DNA of 64,000 nt from Neolewinella agarilytica (GCF_900110645.1 NZ_FOFB01000012.1:62001-126000); one strand, 5' to 3'; positions 42,663-50,779 are shown, counted from the stretch's first letter. The notes: generated by a model from the sequence alone, not told the origin. Numbers and translations are program-made.

Positions 42663-44411
42663 TTAATAACCAATTGAAGAAAGAAGAGTAGTATCATCTG
42701 TATAATCATAAATTCTGAAGTCCCCCGCGCACATATCATTTCCAGCAACTGTTTGTGCGAGTAACGCGACCTTTGTCGCCTCTGCACTCAGCTTAACTCC
42801 TCCGGCATACATTTTTATAGCTGCCTGCCGAGACATCACCGCAGCAGACATAGAAGTGCCGCTCAATCTGATGGTTTGGTCAGTTCTCACTAAAGCCCCC
42901 ATAATATTCGATCCAGGAGCAGCAAGATCTGCGGAGGTCCCGTAGTTTGAATAACCCGCTAACTTCAAGTCTCCCACCGGTTCATTATTGGTGAACGTTG
43001 CTAGTGCAGCAACTGAAAGAAACGCTTCCTTAATCCCCGTAACCGTGCTAAAATTAGACGGCCAATGCAGACAGCTATCTACAGAGACACTATCATTTCC
43101 CATAGAGGCAATCATTAGAATGTCAGCATCTGCCGCTCGTTGGATGACGTTCCTCAATACCTGATGGGTATCTGTTGAGTAATAACCCCAGCTCATATTG
43201 ATGATATCGACCTTCTCGGCCGTGGCGTAACTGATGCTACAAATAGCCGAAAACAAATCGCATTTGAATACCCCCGGGTTACTACTCCAACCAGTATAAC
43301 CACCAAACTGGAGTGGCAGTATTTTTGCGTTCAGCCCAGGTATATTGTTTGCCGAAAGGACCGTGTAAGCAATGTGGGTGCCATGCCCTTTTAGGTCAGA
43401 CGGATTATTGTCTTCATGGAAAAAGTCGTAGCCGAAGAAATCATCCTCCAGGCAGTTCCCATCATCGTCCGTTCCATTGAGCGTAATAGAGTTACCATAA
43501 TCGAACGAATTAATGCTCTGGCTCAAGGGCCAAGCAGTAAATTCATCAGTAAAAACATGCGTCGCAACAAGGGTCGATGAATTTTTAAGGTATTTGTACA
43601 ACGGATCAACTCCCGTATCAATTATAGCGATTCTGGGGCTCGCTGGCGTCAAATCCTCTTGCTCAAGGACTGGAATTAAAAGGGTGTCACAAGGAAGATC
43701 TCTTGGAAAATCTTCATCCAGATCGGGATCTCGTGTATTTACGAACTCCTTTGGTCTTTCCGGTGAAGAAGCAGACGAAGGGGTTACCGTTGTACAAGTT
43801 CCTGCGTTTGTCGGGACAGTCCCCAACGCAAGGTTGTTTTCTTCACGGCGGTATATCTCATAATTGTGGCCAATAGCCCCAATCGGGCCATTGTTTTCTT
43901 CGGTAGAGGAGCTTCCTTTGGCAACACCGTTATTGATGTCGACATCAGGCGGTAGACTGATACTGATCAATATTAATCGTTCTTCACAGTTACAATCCTT
44001 AATGACTTTATACGAATTGATCTTCGGCGTAGCAGTAGGGTTGAACTGGAAAGCAATATCATTAAGTTGTTCCAGAAAGGCATCTTTCCCTGTATAGAAA
44101 ACAGTAGAGCGACGAAGGCATCTTATACCTTGGGGGGCTTCCTTTACCTTAACGCGTATGCTATCCAGTTGATCATTTTCCTTTCGGAATGTACAAATTT
44201 GAAAACTATCCCGCTTTTCAGAGATGATATCGCAAACTTCGTAAAACGGGTTTAGTTGAACGATAAGCTCTCGTTCCTTCCTGCCAACATCCTCCCTTGG
44301 ACAAAACGTTGAAGGTTCACATACTTTAGTTTTGGGGGGGCAGCCAGTAGTAAAAATTACGGTGAGTATTACCAATGTAAGGCAGGCATACAACCAATAT
44401 CCGTTTTTCAT
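42663..44411 (-). CDS. Subtilisin-family (S8) serine protease lipoprotein
   Basis: A 582-residue protein. Lipoprotein signal with lipobox TTGC at about residues 21-24. A pro-region-like N-terminus (to about 250) is followed by the S8 catalytic domain with Asp265 in AIIDTGVD, His343 in GHGTHIAY and Ser520 in SGTSMSAAV. The triad is therefore complete and activity is likely. The stop is 10 bases from the CHAT lipoprotein gene, so two lipid-anchored proteases of different classes are made from one transcript. One may activate the other or both may act in a proteolytic relay. This pairing is inferred from order only. Confidence 0.8.
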   Translation of the reverse strand: MKNGYWLYACLTLVILTVIFTTGCPPKTKVCEPSTFCPREDVGRKERELIVQLNPFYEVCDIISEKRDSFQICTFRKENDQLDSIRVKVKEAPQGIRCLRRSTVFYTGKDAFLEQLNDIAFQFNPTATPKINSYKVIKDCNCEERLILISISLPPDVDINNGVAKGSSSTEENNGPIGAIGHNYEIYRREENNLALGTVPTNAGTCTTVTPSSASSPERPKEFVNTRDPDLDEDFPRDLPCDTLLIPVLEQEDLTPASPRIAIIDTGVDPLYKYLKNSSTLVATHVFTDEFTAWPLSQSINSFDYGNSITLNGTDDDGNCLEDDFFGYDFFHEDNNPSDLKGHGTHIAYTVLSANNIPGLNAKILPLQFGGYTGWSSNPGVFKCDLFSAICSISYATAEKVDIINMSWGYYSTDTHQVLRNVIQRAADADILMIASMGNDSVSVDSCLHWPSNFSTVTGIKEAFLSVAALATFTNNEPVGDLKLAGYSNYGTSADLAAPGSNIMGALVRTDQTIRLSGTSMSAAVMSRQAAIKMYAGGVKLSAEATKVALLAQTVAGNDMCAGDFRIYDYTDDTTLLSSIGY

Positions 44412-44532
44412 AGTGTATAGTTAAATGGGTTTACTGCTAACTCTTTATTAACCAATAAAAGAGTCAACAGCGCTTTAATTTACTATACAATCTGCACTAC
44501 TTAGGATTTTGTGACCAATCGCTAACCATTTT

Positions 44533-45957
44533 TCATGAATAAGTAGCCTTCTTCACCCCAGTAACCTCCTCCTCAAACCCCGCCAACAACTCCGCAAACT
44601 CCCCCTTCGCCAATTCCATAATCTTCGCCTTTACCGCGTCCACCAGGGCGCGGTCCTGACGAAAGTCTTCCAGCGTTAGCTTCCGCCCCAGGGCTTCTTC
44701 TTTCGTCTTGATGAAGATACTCGTAATCGCATCCGCCCGCAGCTTCTTCACCGCCTTGTCCGCAATTTTAGGGTCTTTAGCCGTTAGCTCTTTGATCTTC
44801 TCGTTGATGGCCAGTTTCTTACGTTCCTCGATTTCAGCTATGGCCAGTTTCTCTTCCTTCCTGCGCTCTTTCCGGGCTTTCTCTTCCGTCTCGTCCGTAA
44901 AGCCATCTTTAACCGCTTTCACAAAAAAGCCCGCTACGCTCTTCTTGATCTGCTGATTATACTTCGCCCGGTTCGTCACTCCTATCGCCTGCTCGATCTC
45001 CGCCCGGCTGTGCTTGTCCAGCAAATGCATAAATACCGAGGGCGTCACCCCGAACCGCTCAATCACGTCCCGATGGAACAAGTTGAACAATTGGTCTTTT
45101 TCCGTTTCCGCTACGACCTCTTCAGACTCCACCGCCTGACTCACCGGATCAGCGCCCGGTAACTCCAGACTAAGCTGCGAGATATCTTCTCCCCGCATCT
45201 CCGCCAGCTCAATCTCATTCTTCAGCCGAAAGGTGAATTTCATCGCCACCACTCGCCTACCCTCTTTGATCTTCTCCGTATCCGTCACCAACAAGTCCGT
45301 ATACTTATTGATCTCCTTGATGGCCGGACGAATCACCCACCGGTTAAAATCACCAAACAGCCGGTACTTGTCCTCCACCTCAAACATGATCTTCATCTCA
45401 TCCACCCGAATCTTCCGGGAGCCGATCGACTGGTACTGCTTCAGCAACTCATATACCCGGATCGGGTACACCCCCAGCTTCACCACGTTCTGAAGATCAT
45501 AGGCCGTAAAGTTCTTCTGCAGCTGAAGCAACAACGGACGCATCACGTCCTCCACCACCACGTCAACGTACTCATTACTCTCCGCACCAGACTTCCCTTC
45601 TTCCCCGTCCTGCATCACGTCCACCGAACGAAGAATATGGTACAGCTTCTCCCGACCCACTCCTTTTTCCTCATAGTTCAAGACAAACTTCTTCGACATC
45701 AGGCTCTTCGCACCGTCCCGCAGGTAAGCATAAGAATCCCCCGACTTCAAACCAAATACGTTGATAACGTCCCGGTAACGAATACGATACGACTGAAACT
45801 CCTGGTCGTCCCGACGTATCTGCGACAACACCGACAAAAAGATCCGCGTCTCCCAGATATCAAACTTGTAACGCGACTCAATCAAATTGTTCGCCTTCTT
45901 AATCAGTACGATCTGATTACTCTTTTTCTTCTTCGATTTCCTAGACCTGGTTGCCAT
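44533..45957 (-). CDS. RepB/Rep_3-family plasmid replication initiator
   Basis: A 474-residue protein. Residues about 10-260 carry the winged-helix pair of Rep_3 initiators (VLIKKANNLIESRYKFDIWE, FLSVLSQIRRDDQEFQSY, YPIRVYELLKQYQSIGSRKI, IRPAIKEINKYTDL). The C-terminal 200 residues are a charged helical extension seen in Bacteroidota plasmid initiators. Such proteins bind iterons and open the origin. The gene is next to about twenty iteron-like repeats (45961-46935) just upstream. With ParA at 49226 it defines a plasmid-type replicon. Autoregulation through the iterons nearest the start codon is likely. Confidence 0.8.
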   Translation of the reverse strand: MATRSRKSKKKKSNQIVLIKKANNLIESRYKFDIWETRIFLSVLSQIRRDDQEFQSYRIRYRDVINVFGLKSGDSYAYLRDGAKSLMSKKFVLNYEEKGVGREKLYHILRSVDVMQDGEEGKSGAESNEYVDVVVEDVMRPLLLQLQKNFTAYDLQNVVKLGVYPIRVYELLKQYQSIGSRKIRVDEMKIMFEVEDKYRLFGDFNRWVIRPAIKEINKYTDLLVTDTEKIKEGRRVVAMKFTFRLKNEIELAEMRGEDISQLSLELPGADPVSQAVESEEVVAETEKDQLFNLFHRDVIERFGVTPSVFMHLLDKHSRAEIEQAIGVTNRAKYNQQIKKSVAGFFVKAVKDGFTDETEEKARKERRKEEKLAIAEIEERKKLAINEKIKELTAKDPKIADKAVKKLRADAITSIFIKTKEEALGRKLTLEDFRQDRALVDAVKAKIMELAKGEFAELLAGFEEEVTGVKKATYS

Positions 45958-45960
45958 AAC

Positions 45961-46935
45961 AAAGAGACTTTTGGAAAAGTCAATCCCACTGATATGAGGG
46001 AATTAGAACACAAAGTAAGGCTTTTCAAGTAGAAAATTTCCACAACTCTCATATTATGGTCCAAATACCTCATAGTACGCCCCGCCTGCTTCCTCCAAAT
46101 CTCTCATATTTCACCTCAAGCCTTGCTCCAAAAATCTCATACTAGCCGGACAAGCTTGCACTCCAAATTTCTCATAACACCTACTACTACCTCTTCCATT
46201 TTTCTCATAATAATCCGCGAGGCCCTTATTTAGAGGTAAAGCATCTTTACGCCTGCTACTAGCTCCAAATTTCTCATATTTACCAGAGCACAGCTCCCCC
46301 CCCCCCCACACCTAATATCACTTACTCCATTCCCCACATAATCCCGGATCTTTAATCAAAATCACTACCGAAAGGGGCTCTCTCCTTCGGATGAGGGACT
46401 GGAGAGAGGTCTCCCTTAAACATGAGCCTTTTGGAAAACACCCCGGCAGCGCCTGGGTAAACGCTATCTTTTCACTCCAATTCTCTCATAAAAAGAGGGA
46501 AAGGAATCATTCTTTGACGGTCTCCTTCCAAAACACTCATAGCTCTTCCAAATTCATCATAACAGATTCCAAAAGACTCATACCTTTCTCCAAATCTCTC
46601 CTCACTTCGTTCCAGTATTCTCATAGATTCCTCCAAAAGACTCATAGATTGACTTGTAATAAGCTGACTATCAATTAGTTGCAAGAGCCTAAAACAGATA
46701 AAAGAATTAAAAAATAGAAAAGCACCAAAACACAGACCAACTCTTGTTGGTGATTCTATTTTTATTTCTTTTGTTCTGCTACCGCTGTGATCCGGGGTAG
46801 AAGCGGCCTGAAGTGTTGCCCCTCCCCCATTCCGCGGCCCCCCTCCCCAAAATTTGCGCCTTCTCAGCTCCAGATCTTTTCCAATTCTCTCACCTATGAG
46901 ACTTTTGGAAAAACCAACTATGAGTATTCTGGAGA
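45961..46935. repeat. Iteron array, probable replication origin
   Basis: About twenty copies of a 15-base iteron with consensus TCCAAANNNCTCATA lie upstream of the rep gene. Most are on the plus strand (for example near 46037, 46059, 46093, 46126, 46161, 46263, 46475, 46526, 46567, 46631). Copies at about 45965, 45993, 46421, 46895 and 46918 are inverted. Spacing is irregular. Two clusters flank a less repeated stretch (46290-46420) and an AT-rich one (46650-46780). The organisation fits binding sites for the Rep_3 initiator, the inverted copies near the rep start being candidate operators. Open frames across the array are by-products of the repeats. Confidence 0.8.
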
Positions 46936-46948
46936 CCAAGTCTTCCCT

Positions 46949-47165
46949 CCAGCTGCGCGGCAGCTACTACAATACTACCGACTACAATACTACACTACTT
47001 CCCCCCAGCTGCGAAGCAGCGTGCTCTATCCCCGCGCGGCAGCCTACAAGACTACCCAACCACAAGACTACATTACTCCCTCCAGCTGCGAAGCAGCGTG
47101 CTCCTCCCCTGCGGCAGCTTCAGCAACACCTATCCCGCGCGGCAGCCTACAAGACTATCCAACTA
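46949..47165 (+). repeat. 77-bp tandem-type repeats, array 1
   Basis: Units begin with CCAGCTGCGAAGCAGCG (46949, 47005, 47082), containing the hairpin GCTGC-gaa-GCAGC, followed by CCGCGCGGCAGC and by direct repeats ACAAGACTAC. The same unit recurs at 48282-48612 on the other side of the toxin-antitoxin-like genes, in the same orientation. No protein coding is supported. Confidence 0.75.
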
Positions 47166-47182
47166 CAAGACTACATTCCCCC

Positions 47183-47722
47183 CTACCCCGTCCGCAAAGC
47201 ATTAGATACCCTTTTCGATTCTTCAGCTCTCTTTTCCTGGTCATTCATTATGGTATGTTCAAACTCCTTAGCGTATAGCCTCCACCAGTAGTGAGCAGGA
47301 AGTTCTCCGTTGCTATGCTTGTCCAGCCGGTACATCAGTTCGACGTTTGGCTTTTCCTTTCCGTTCAGGAGCCGGCTCAGCTTGGAGTGGTGTAAACCCA
47401 GGTCTTTTGCGAACTCTTTATTGGAACGATTGATGATACTAGAATACCCTTTCAACAAGCGAGCAAACGAGTAGGCGGGGTCAAATTCCTTCGTCTCGAA
47501 GTAGTCCTGCATCCGATACTTCAGCTTCATCAACCTTCCGAAGAGCTTCTCCCCTTCTGTCATTTCTGACAACCGCTTCATCCGAAGAGCTAAAAATTCC
47601 TGATGGTCAACTTCGCGCTCTTCAGCACTCACCTCATCATCGTTGAAGAGGTAGCCATCAACAATTTCCTCGTCCGTTAGGCGAGCACTGAGCTTAGCAT
47701 ACATTTTTTCACTCTTCTTCAT
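47183..47722 (-). CDS. XRE-type helix-turn-helix protein, probable antitoxin
   Basis: A 179-residue protein. Residues about 98-140 form a Cro/XRE HTH (NRSNKEFAKDLGLHHSKLSR, LLNGKEKPNVELMYRLDKHS). The acidic N-terminal part probably serves partner binding. The start overlaps the end of the upstream GNAT-like gene by 14 bases. A small DNA-binding protein coupled to an enzyme-like gene inside a plasmid backbone fits a type II toxin-antitoxin pair. The gene and its partner are enclosed by two direct arrays of 77-bp repeats. An alternative is a simple plasmid regulator. Confidence 0.65.
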   Translation of the reverse strand: MKKSEKMYAKLSARLTDEEIVDGYLFNDDEVSAEEREVDHQEFLALRMKRLSEMTEGEKLFGRLMKLKYRMQDYFETKEFDPAYSFARLLKGYSSIINRSNKEFAKDLGLHHSKLSRLLNGKEKPNVELMYRLDKHSNGELPAHYWWRLYAKEFEHTIMNDQEKRAEESKRVSNALRTG

Positions 47723-48194
47723 CCTGTAGGTATTTTTTGATCAATTGGTTTGAACCTTCACCTTCGATACCCAGCAAACGGCCGTACTGCCTGAATCCAT
47801 ACACTTCCTGGTAAAGACTGATCAGTTTGGTTTTGGGCTTGAGCGAGACAAACCCAAAGTAGTCCCTGTCAAAGGCAATCTTGCAGGCTACGGCAATTAG
47901 ACAACCTGCAATGTTGTCGATCGTTTTCTTTTTGCCAACGTTAGACTTACCAACTTCAATCAGATTAAGATGGATTCTGTACTCTTCAGGATAGTCCATT
48001 AGCGAAAGCAGGCCAAGGATATTTTCCTGCTTGTCTTTGAGGTAAATCTTGAAAACTTCGTTCCCAGATTCTGCCGTCCAATCAAAGCTAAATTCCCCCG
48101 ATTTATCAATCAGAACATAGTCGTCATTCACCACCCTGCTTATTATAGATGGAAGAGACTCCCCAGTACTAATTTTCTTCAGCGGCATCCGCAA
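47709..48194 (-). CDS. GNAT-like protein, probable toxin of a toxin-antitoxin pair
   Basis: A 161-residue protein. The second half (NIAGCLIAVACKIAFDRDYF, then LISLYQEVYGFRQYGRLLGI) resembles the C-terminal part of GNAT acetyltransferases, with the helix-strand pattern that holds the acetyl-CoA, though a canonical Q/RxxGxG/A loop is weak (VGKSNVGKKKTIDN). It is followed with overlap by an XRE HTH gene. GNAT toxins acetylate aminoacyl-tRNA or other targets, and HTH partners neutralise them. On a plasmid backbone this would help maintenance. The assignment is tentative. Confidence 0.5.
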   Translation of the reverse strand: MRMPLKKISTGESLPSIISRVVNDDYVLIDKSGEFSFDWTAESGNEVFKIYLKDKQENILGLLSLMDYPEEYRIHLNLIEVGKSNVGKKKTIDNIAGCLIAVACKIAFDRDYFGFVSLKPKTKLISLYQEVYGFRQYGRLLGIEGEGSNQLIKKYLQDEEE

Positions 48195-48281
48195 ATTTTA
48201 CAACCACAAAATACAAAAGTTGATGAAAAGCATCAACTTTTGTGAGGCTTATTTTAAGTGTAATTCTCTTCTTTTATCCCT

Positions 48282-48612
48282 CCAGCTGCGCAGCAGCGTA
48301 CCCTATCCCTGTGCGGTAGCCTACAAGACTACCCAACCACAAGACTACATTACTCCCCCCAGCTGCGAAGCAGCGTGCTCTATCCCCGCGCGGCAGCCTA
48401 CAAGACTACCCAACCACAAGACTACATTACTCCCTCCAGCTGCGAAGCAGCGTACTCCTCCCCTCACGGCAGCCCCTACATTACTACCGACTACAATACT
48501 ACACTACTTCCCCCCAGCTGCGAAGCAGCGTGCTCTATCCCCGCGCGGCAGCTTCAGCAACACCTATCCCCGCGCGGCAGCCTACAAGACTACCCAACTA
48601 CAAGACTACCGA
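48282..48612 (+). repeat. 77-bp tandem-type repeats, array 2
   Basis: Four units start at 48282, 48359, 48436 and 48514 (periods 77, 77, 78). Each has CCAGCTGCG(A/C)AGCAGCG, GCGCGGCAGCCTACAAGACT-type stretches and ACAAGACTAC direct repeats. The array ends in the last codons of the ribbon-helix-helix gene. It has the same orientation as array 1 on the far side of the toxin-antitoxin-like pair. Confidence 0.75.
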
Positions 48613-49028
48613 AGACTCCTCTCCACCACCCCAATAATATAATCCTTCATCGAGATCTCCTCATGGATCGCCAGCAGCTTCAGCTTCTTGTGCAGCGACT
48701 GCGGAATATCCAGCGTCAGCCGCTTCGTCCCTTCCGCCGGATGAACCGACCGGGGCGACGTCGCCTTTTCCCCCGCCGGCTTCCGGGGCCGTCCCCTACC
48801 CTTCTTAGGCTGCGGAGGGGCAGCGGTTTCTTTCCGCTTCGCAGCGGGCTTCTTGGGCGCGGGCGCAGGGGCAGTGGACGTTGAAGCAGCAGGGACCGAC
48901 TCCACCACCGGCGGCGGATTGTCCGCCACCTTCTGCACCACCGCATCCATCGTCTCCTCCGTCACCTTCATCTCCCGCTTCAGACTCGGCCGCTTCAAAT
49001 TCGCCGCCAATAAGTTCTTCTTTGCCAT
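48606..49028 (-). CDS. Ribbon-helix-helix-like partition partner of ParA
   Basis: A 140-residue protein. The N-terminal half is a flexible Pro/Ala/Lys linker with GRGRPRKP (an AT-hook-like motif) and the C-terminal 45 residues (TKRLTLDIPQSLHKKLKLLA, then EISMKDYIIGVVERSLR) are a ribbon-helix-helix DNA-binding fold. It lies downstream of parA and is probably the centromere-binding protein, as ParG-type partners are. The flexible N-terminus could stimulate the ATPase. A copy of the 18-bp element lies in the linker (read APAPAP). Confidence 0.7.
   Translation of the reverse strand: MAKKNLLAANLKRPSLKREMKVTEETMDAVVQKVADNPPPVVESVPAASTSTAPAPAPKKPAAKRKETAAPPQPKKGRGRPRKPAGEKATSPRSVHPAEGTKRLTLDIPQSLHKKLKLLAIHEEISMKDYIIGVVERSLR
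48855..48872 (+). repeat. Dispersed 18-bp GC element, copy 8 (in the RHH gene)
   Basis: GGGCGCGGGCGCAGGGGC, one mismatch (G for T), followed by AGTGGACG as in the copy at 52660. The minus-strand gene reads A-P-A-P-A-P. Confidence 0.7.
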
Positions 49029-49117
49029 TTTATCGTTCTTTACGTCTTTAAATCTTTATTTCCTTAAATATACACTTTTTTCTCAAATTACGTCCCATCT
49101 CAGGAGCTCTGCTAAAA

Positions 49118-49196
49118 AACGCCCAGCGTTTTCAAAAGCCCCTCTCCGCCGAGCCTTAGGCGAGGCCTGCCGGAGAGGGGTTGGGGAGAGGTTTCC
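49118..49196 (+). repeat. Dispersed intergenic hairpin element, copy 2
   Basis: AACGCCCAGCGTTTTCAAAA, then CCCCTCTCCG, a small inner hairpin GCCTTAGGCGAGGC, CGGAGAGGGG and TTGGGGAGAGGTTTCC. Same layout as 4203-4262. It lies between the parA and RHH genes; the CCCCTCTCCG/CGGAGAGGGG arms pair perfectly. Confidence 0.65.
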
Positions 49197-49225
49197 TACC
49201 CCTACAAGACTACCCAACTACCAGA

Positions 49226-49906
49226 CTACTGACTCCCAGTAGCCAGTCCCACCAACTCCTTCATCAACCGACCAATCTCCACCTTAGCCTTCCGGTCACT
49301 CCCGTACTCCAGCACCCCCATGCCGGATACATTCGCTTCCCCGTACACCACCCGGTTGCCCAGCTTGACCTTAAAGACGCCCACATCATAAGTGGTCGCC
49401 AGCTGCTCCACGATGCCGGCCGCCAGCTCGTGCAGCGTCACGTTGCTGCGGTACATATTGATCAGCAGCTGCGCCTGCACCGGATCATCCCCCGCATCTT
49501 CCTTCGCCTCCCGGATCTCCTGAAACTTCTCCAGCAGCTGCTCCGAGACCCACACGTCGCTACCGCCCGTCGTACTCACCGGAATGACCAGCAGATGACT
49601 GGCGTACATCGCCTTCACGGCCAGGGGGCTCAGGGCTGGCGGACAATCAATAATCAGCACGTCATACGCCTCGTATTGCGCCCGTACCTGTTTGGCAAAG
49701 CTCTTCGGATTCGTCAGGCTCACACACGGGATCGAAGGCTCCACCCCGTTCTCGTCCCGCTTGTCCGCCCAGCTCGTCGTCGCCTTCGTGTCGTCCGCGT
49801 CAATCAGGCACACTTTATAGCCTTCCAGCACCAGCGCTACGGCCAGGTTCTGTGCCACCGTCGTCTTGCCAACGCCGCCTTTATAGTTTATCGATGATAT
49901 GATCAT
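49226..49906 (-). CDS. parA: ParA-family partition ATPase
   Basis: A 226-residue protein of the small ParA class. The deviant Walker A motif KGGVGKTT is at residues 9-16, followed by the second motif LIDADDTKATTSW and LIIDCPPALSP as Walker B. No N-terminal HTH is present, so it is of the type Ib-like class that relies on a separate small DNA-binding partner; the RHH gene downstream fits. It segregates the replicon. A 90-base palindrome and an AT-rich repeat zone lie just upstream and may form the centromere or operator. Confidence 0.85.
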   Translation of the reverse strand: MIISSINYKGGVGKTTVAQNLAVALVLEGYKVCLIDADDTKATTSWADKRDENGVEPSIPCVSLTNPKSFAKQVRAQYEAYDVLIIDCPPALSPLAVKAMYASHLLVIPVSTTGGSDVWVSEQLLEKFQEIREAKEDAGDDPVQAQLLINMYRSNVTLHELAAGIVEQLATTYDVGVFKVKLGNRVVYGEANVSGMGVLEYGSDRKAKVEIGRLMKELVGLATGSQ

Positions 49907-49956
49907 AAGTCGTTAATGATTTCTGTGTTTAAAGATGTACGGAAGGCTTGACGAAT

Positions 49957-50046
49957 GGGCGCAAACCAGATTGTCGCTCAGGACCGGTCATCGGATGTGT
50001 CTCCGCTCATCCGATGTCTCGGACCGCGACAATTCGGTTGGCGCCC
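49957..50046. repeat. 90-base imperfect palindrome upstream of parA
   Basis: Left arm elements GGGCGCAAACC, GATTGTCGC, GGACCGGTCATCGGATG are mirrored by CATCCGATGTCTCGGACC, GCGACAATTC, GGTTGGCGCCC on the right, with a centre of about ten bases. As RNA or cruciform DNA it could fold into one long hairpin. It begins 50 bases upstream of parA. A partition centromere, an oriT or a resolution site are possible; no relaxase or recombinase gene is visible. Confidence 0.75.
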
Positions 50047-50480
50047 TGAGGAATAGAGCGCATAAAGACATCTTTAAATGAAGACTTAAAGATTTGTGCC
50101 CTTGTTTGAACACAGTCGCTTTAAATCTTTACTTCTTTAAATAATTATTTAAAGCCTTCTTTTCGTCTTTACGTAAAGATGTCTTTACACAAAGAAAGAC
50201 TTATTTCTTTATGTCTGCAAATAAAGCGTTAAGTTTTTAAATCTTTATTTATGTCTTTACTACTTTATTTAAGGGTTTAAAGAAATAAAGAAGTCTGGTT
50301 TTAATTTTCTTTATTTAAAGATTTAAAGAGGCGGGTAGTGAATCGTGCTTCTTTATATCTGTGTTTAAAGATTGCTTTAAAACTCAGGCTGTGCACGCGA
50401 AATAAATAGAGTAGGGTAGGAAAGCTTTTTTTCTGTGTTTAAAGATGTAAAGATGTCTTTATGCAAGTGTTGGGCAGAAG
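50047..50480. repeat. AT-rich zone with repeated TTTAAAGA motifs (candidate centromere)
   Basis: Within the 873-base gene-free stretch 49907-50779 this part carries many copies of TTTAAAGA/TCTTTAAA and CTTTAAATCTTTA. TGTGTTTAAAGAT occurs at about 49925, 50363 and 50435. Dense short repeats next to parA fit a partition site bound by the RHH protein, or an operator. From 50481 to 50779 I see only a degenerate copy of the 18-bp element and no convincing gene. Confidence 0.5.
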
Positions 50481-50687
50481 GCTCTCGTTCACCTAATAGA
50501 GCCCTTAAAATTGCTTGCAGCACAGTTTGATATTGCGCAAAACCGCCTTAAAGCTGCTTTACAGCGCTTCAGAGCTGTTTTAGTCTGGAATCCGACCATT
50601 TCCTTTGTTTGGTCTTTTGTGGTGATCCTGAGCGCTAATTTGAGGTCGCTGCGTTGTTGGTCCCCATGCTCCAATAAACTTCCCCCC

Positions 50688-50705
50688 GCACCTGCGTCCC
50701 TCGCC
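50688..50705 (-). repeat. Dispersed GC element, degenerate copy (intergenic)
   Basis: GCACCTGCGTCCCTCGCC keeps the first twelve bases of the reverse consensus but its GCGCCC arm is altered. It lies 75 bases before the next gene. Confidence 0.4.
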
Positions 50706-50779
50706 AAGCCTTCTGAAACCTCCCTGGGGCCACTGAGTTTGCCAAAAGTGCCTGAAAAAAAACGATACCGGAACCCCGT

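Noticed and set aside
19441-44411. Type III-E CRISPR (gRAMP with TPR-CHAT)
   Set aside because: No fused multi-RAMP effector is present, the CHAT proteins carry lipoprotein signals, and the Cmr genes are separate single subunits of type III-B. The similarity is limited to the CHAT/sigma logic.
46111-46939. Minus-strand open frames (66 and 155 residues) across the iteron region
   Set aside because: Their sequence is largely the translation of the iterons (repeated RYESFG/MSLLEES-like words), and codon use is poor. The DNA repeats explain them.
46949-48612. CRISPR array
   Set aside because: The whole 77-bp unit is repeated, with no unique spacers of constant length. Iterons at 46 kb also lack constant spacing. 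No CRISPR array is seen in the window although the cmr operon is present.
46787-48884. Plus-strand open frames rich in YKTTQPQDYITPSSCEAACS-like repeats
   Set aside because: They are translations of the 77-bp repeat units, partly antisense to real genes; no protein selection is visible.
49957-50046. Simple transcription terminator
   Set aside because: The palindrome is 90 bases long, lies upstream of parA in non-transcribed orientation and has no T-run.
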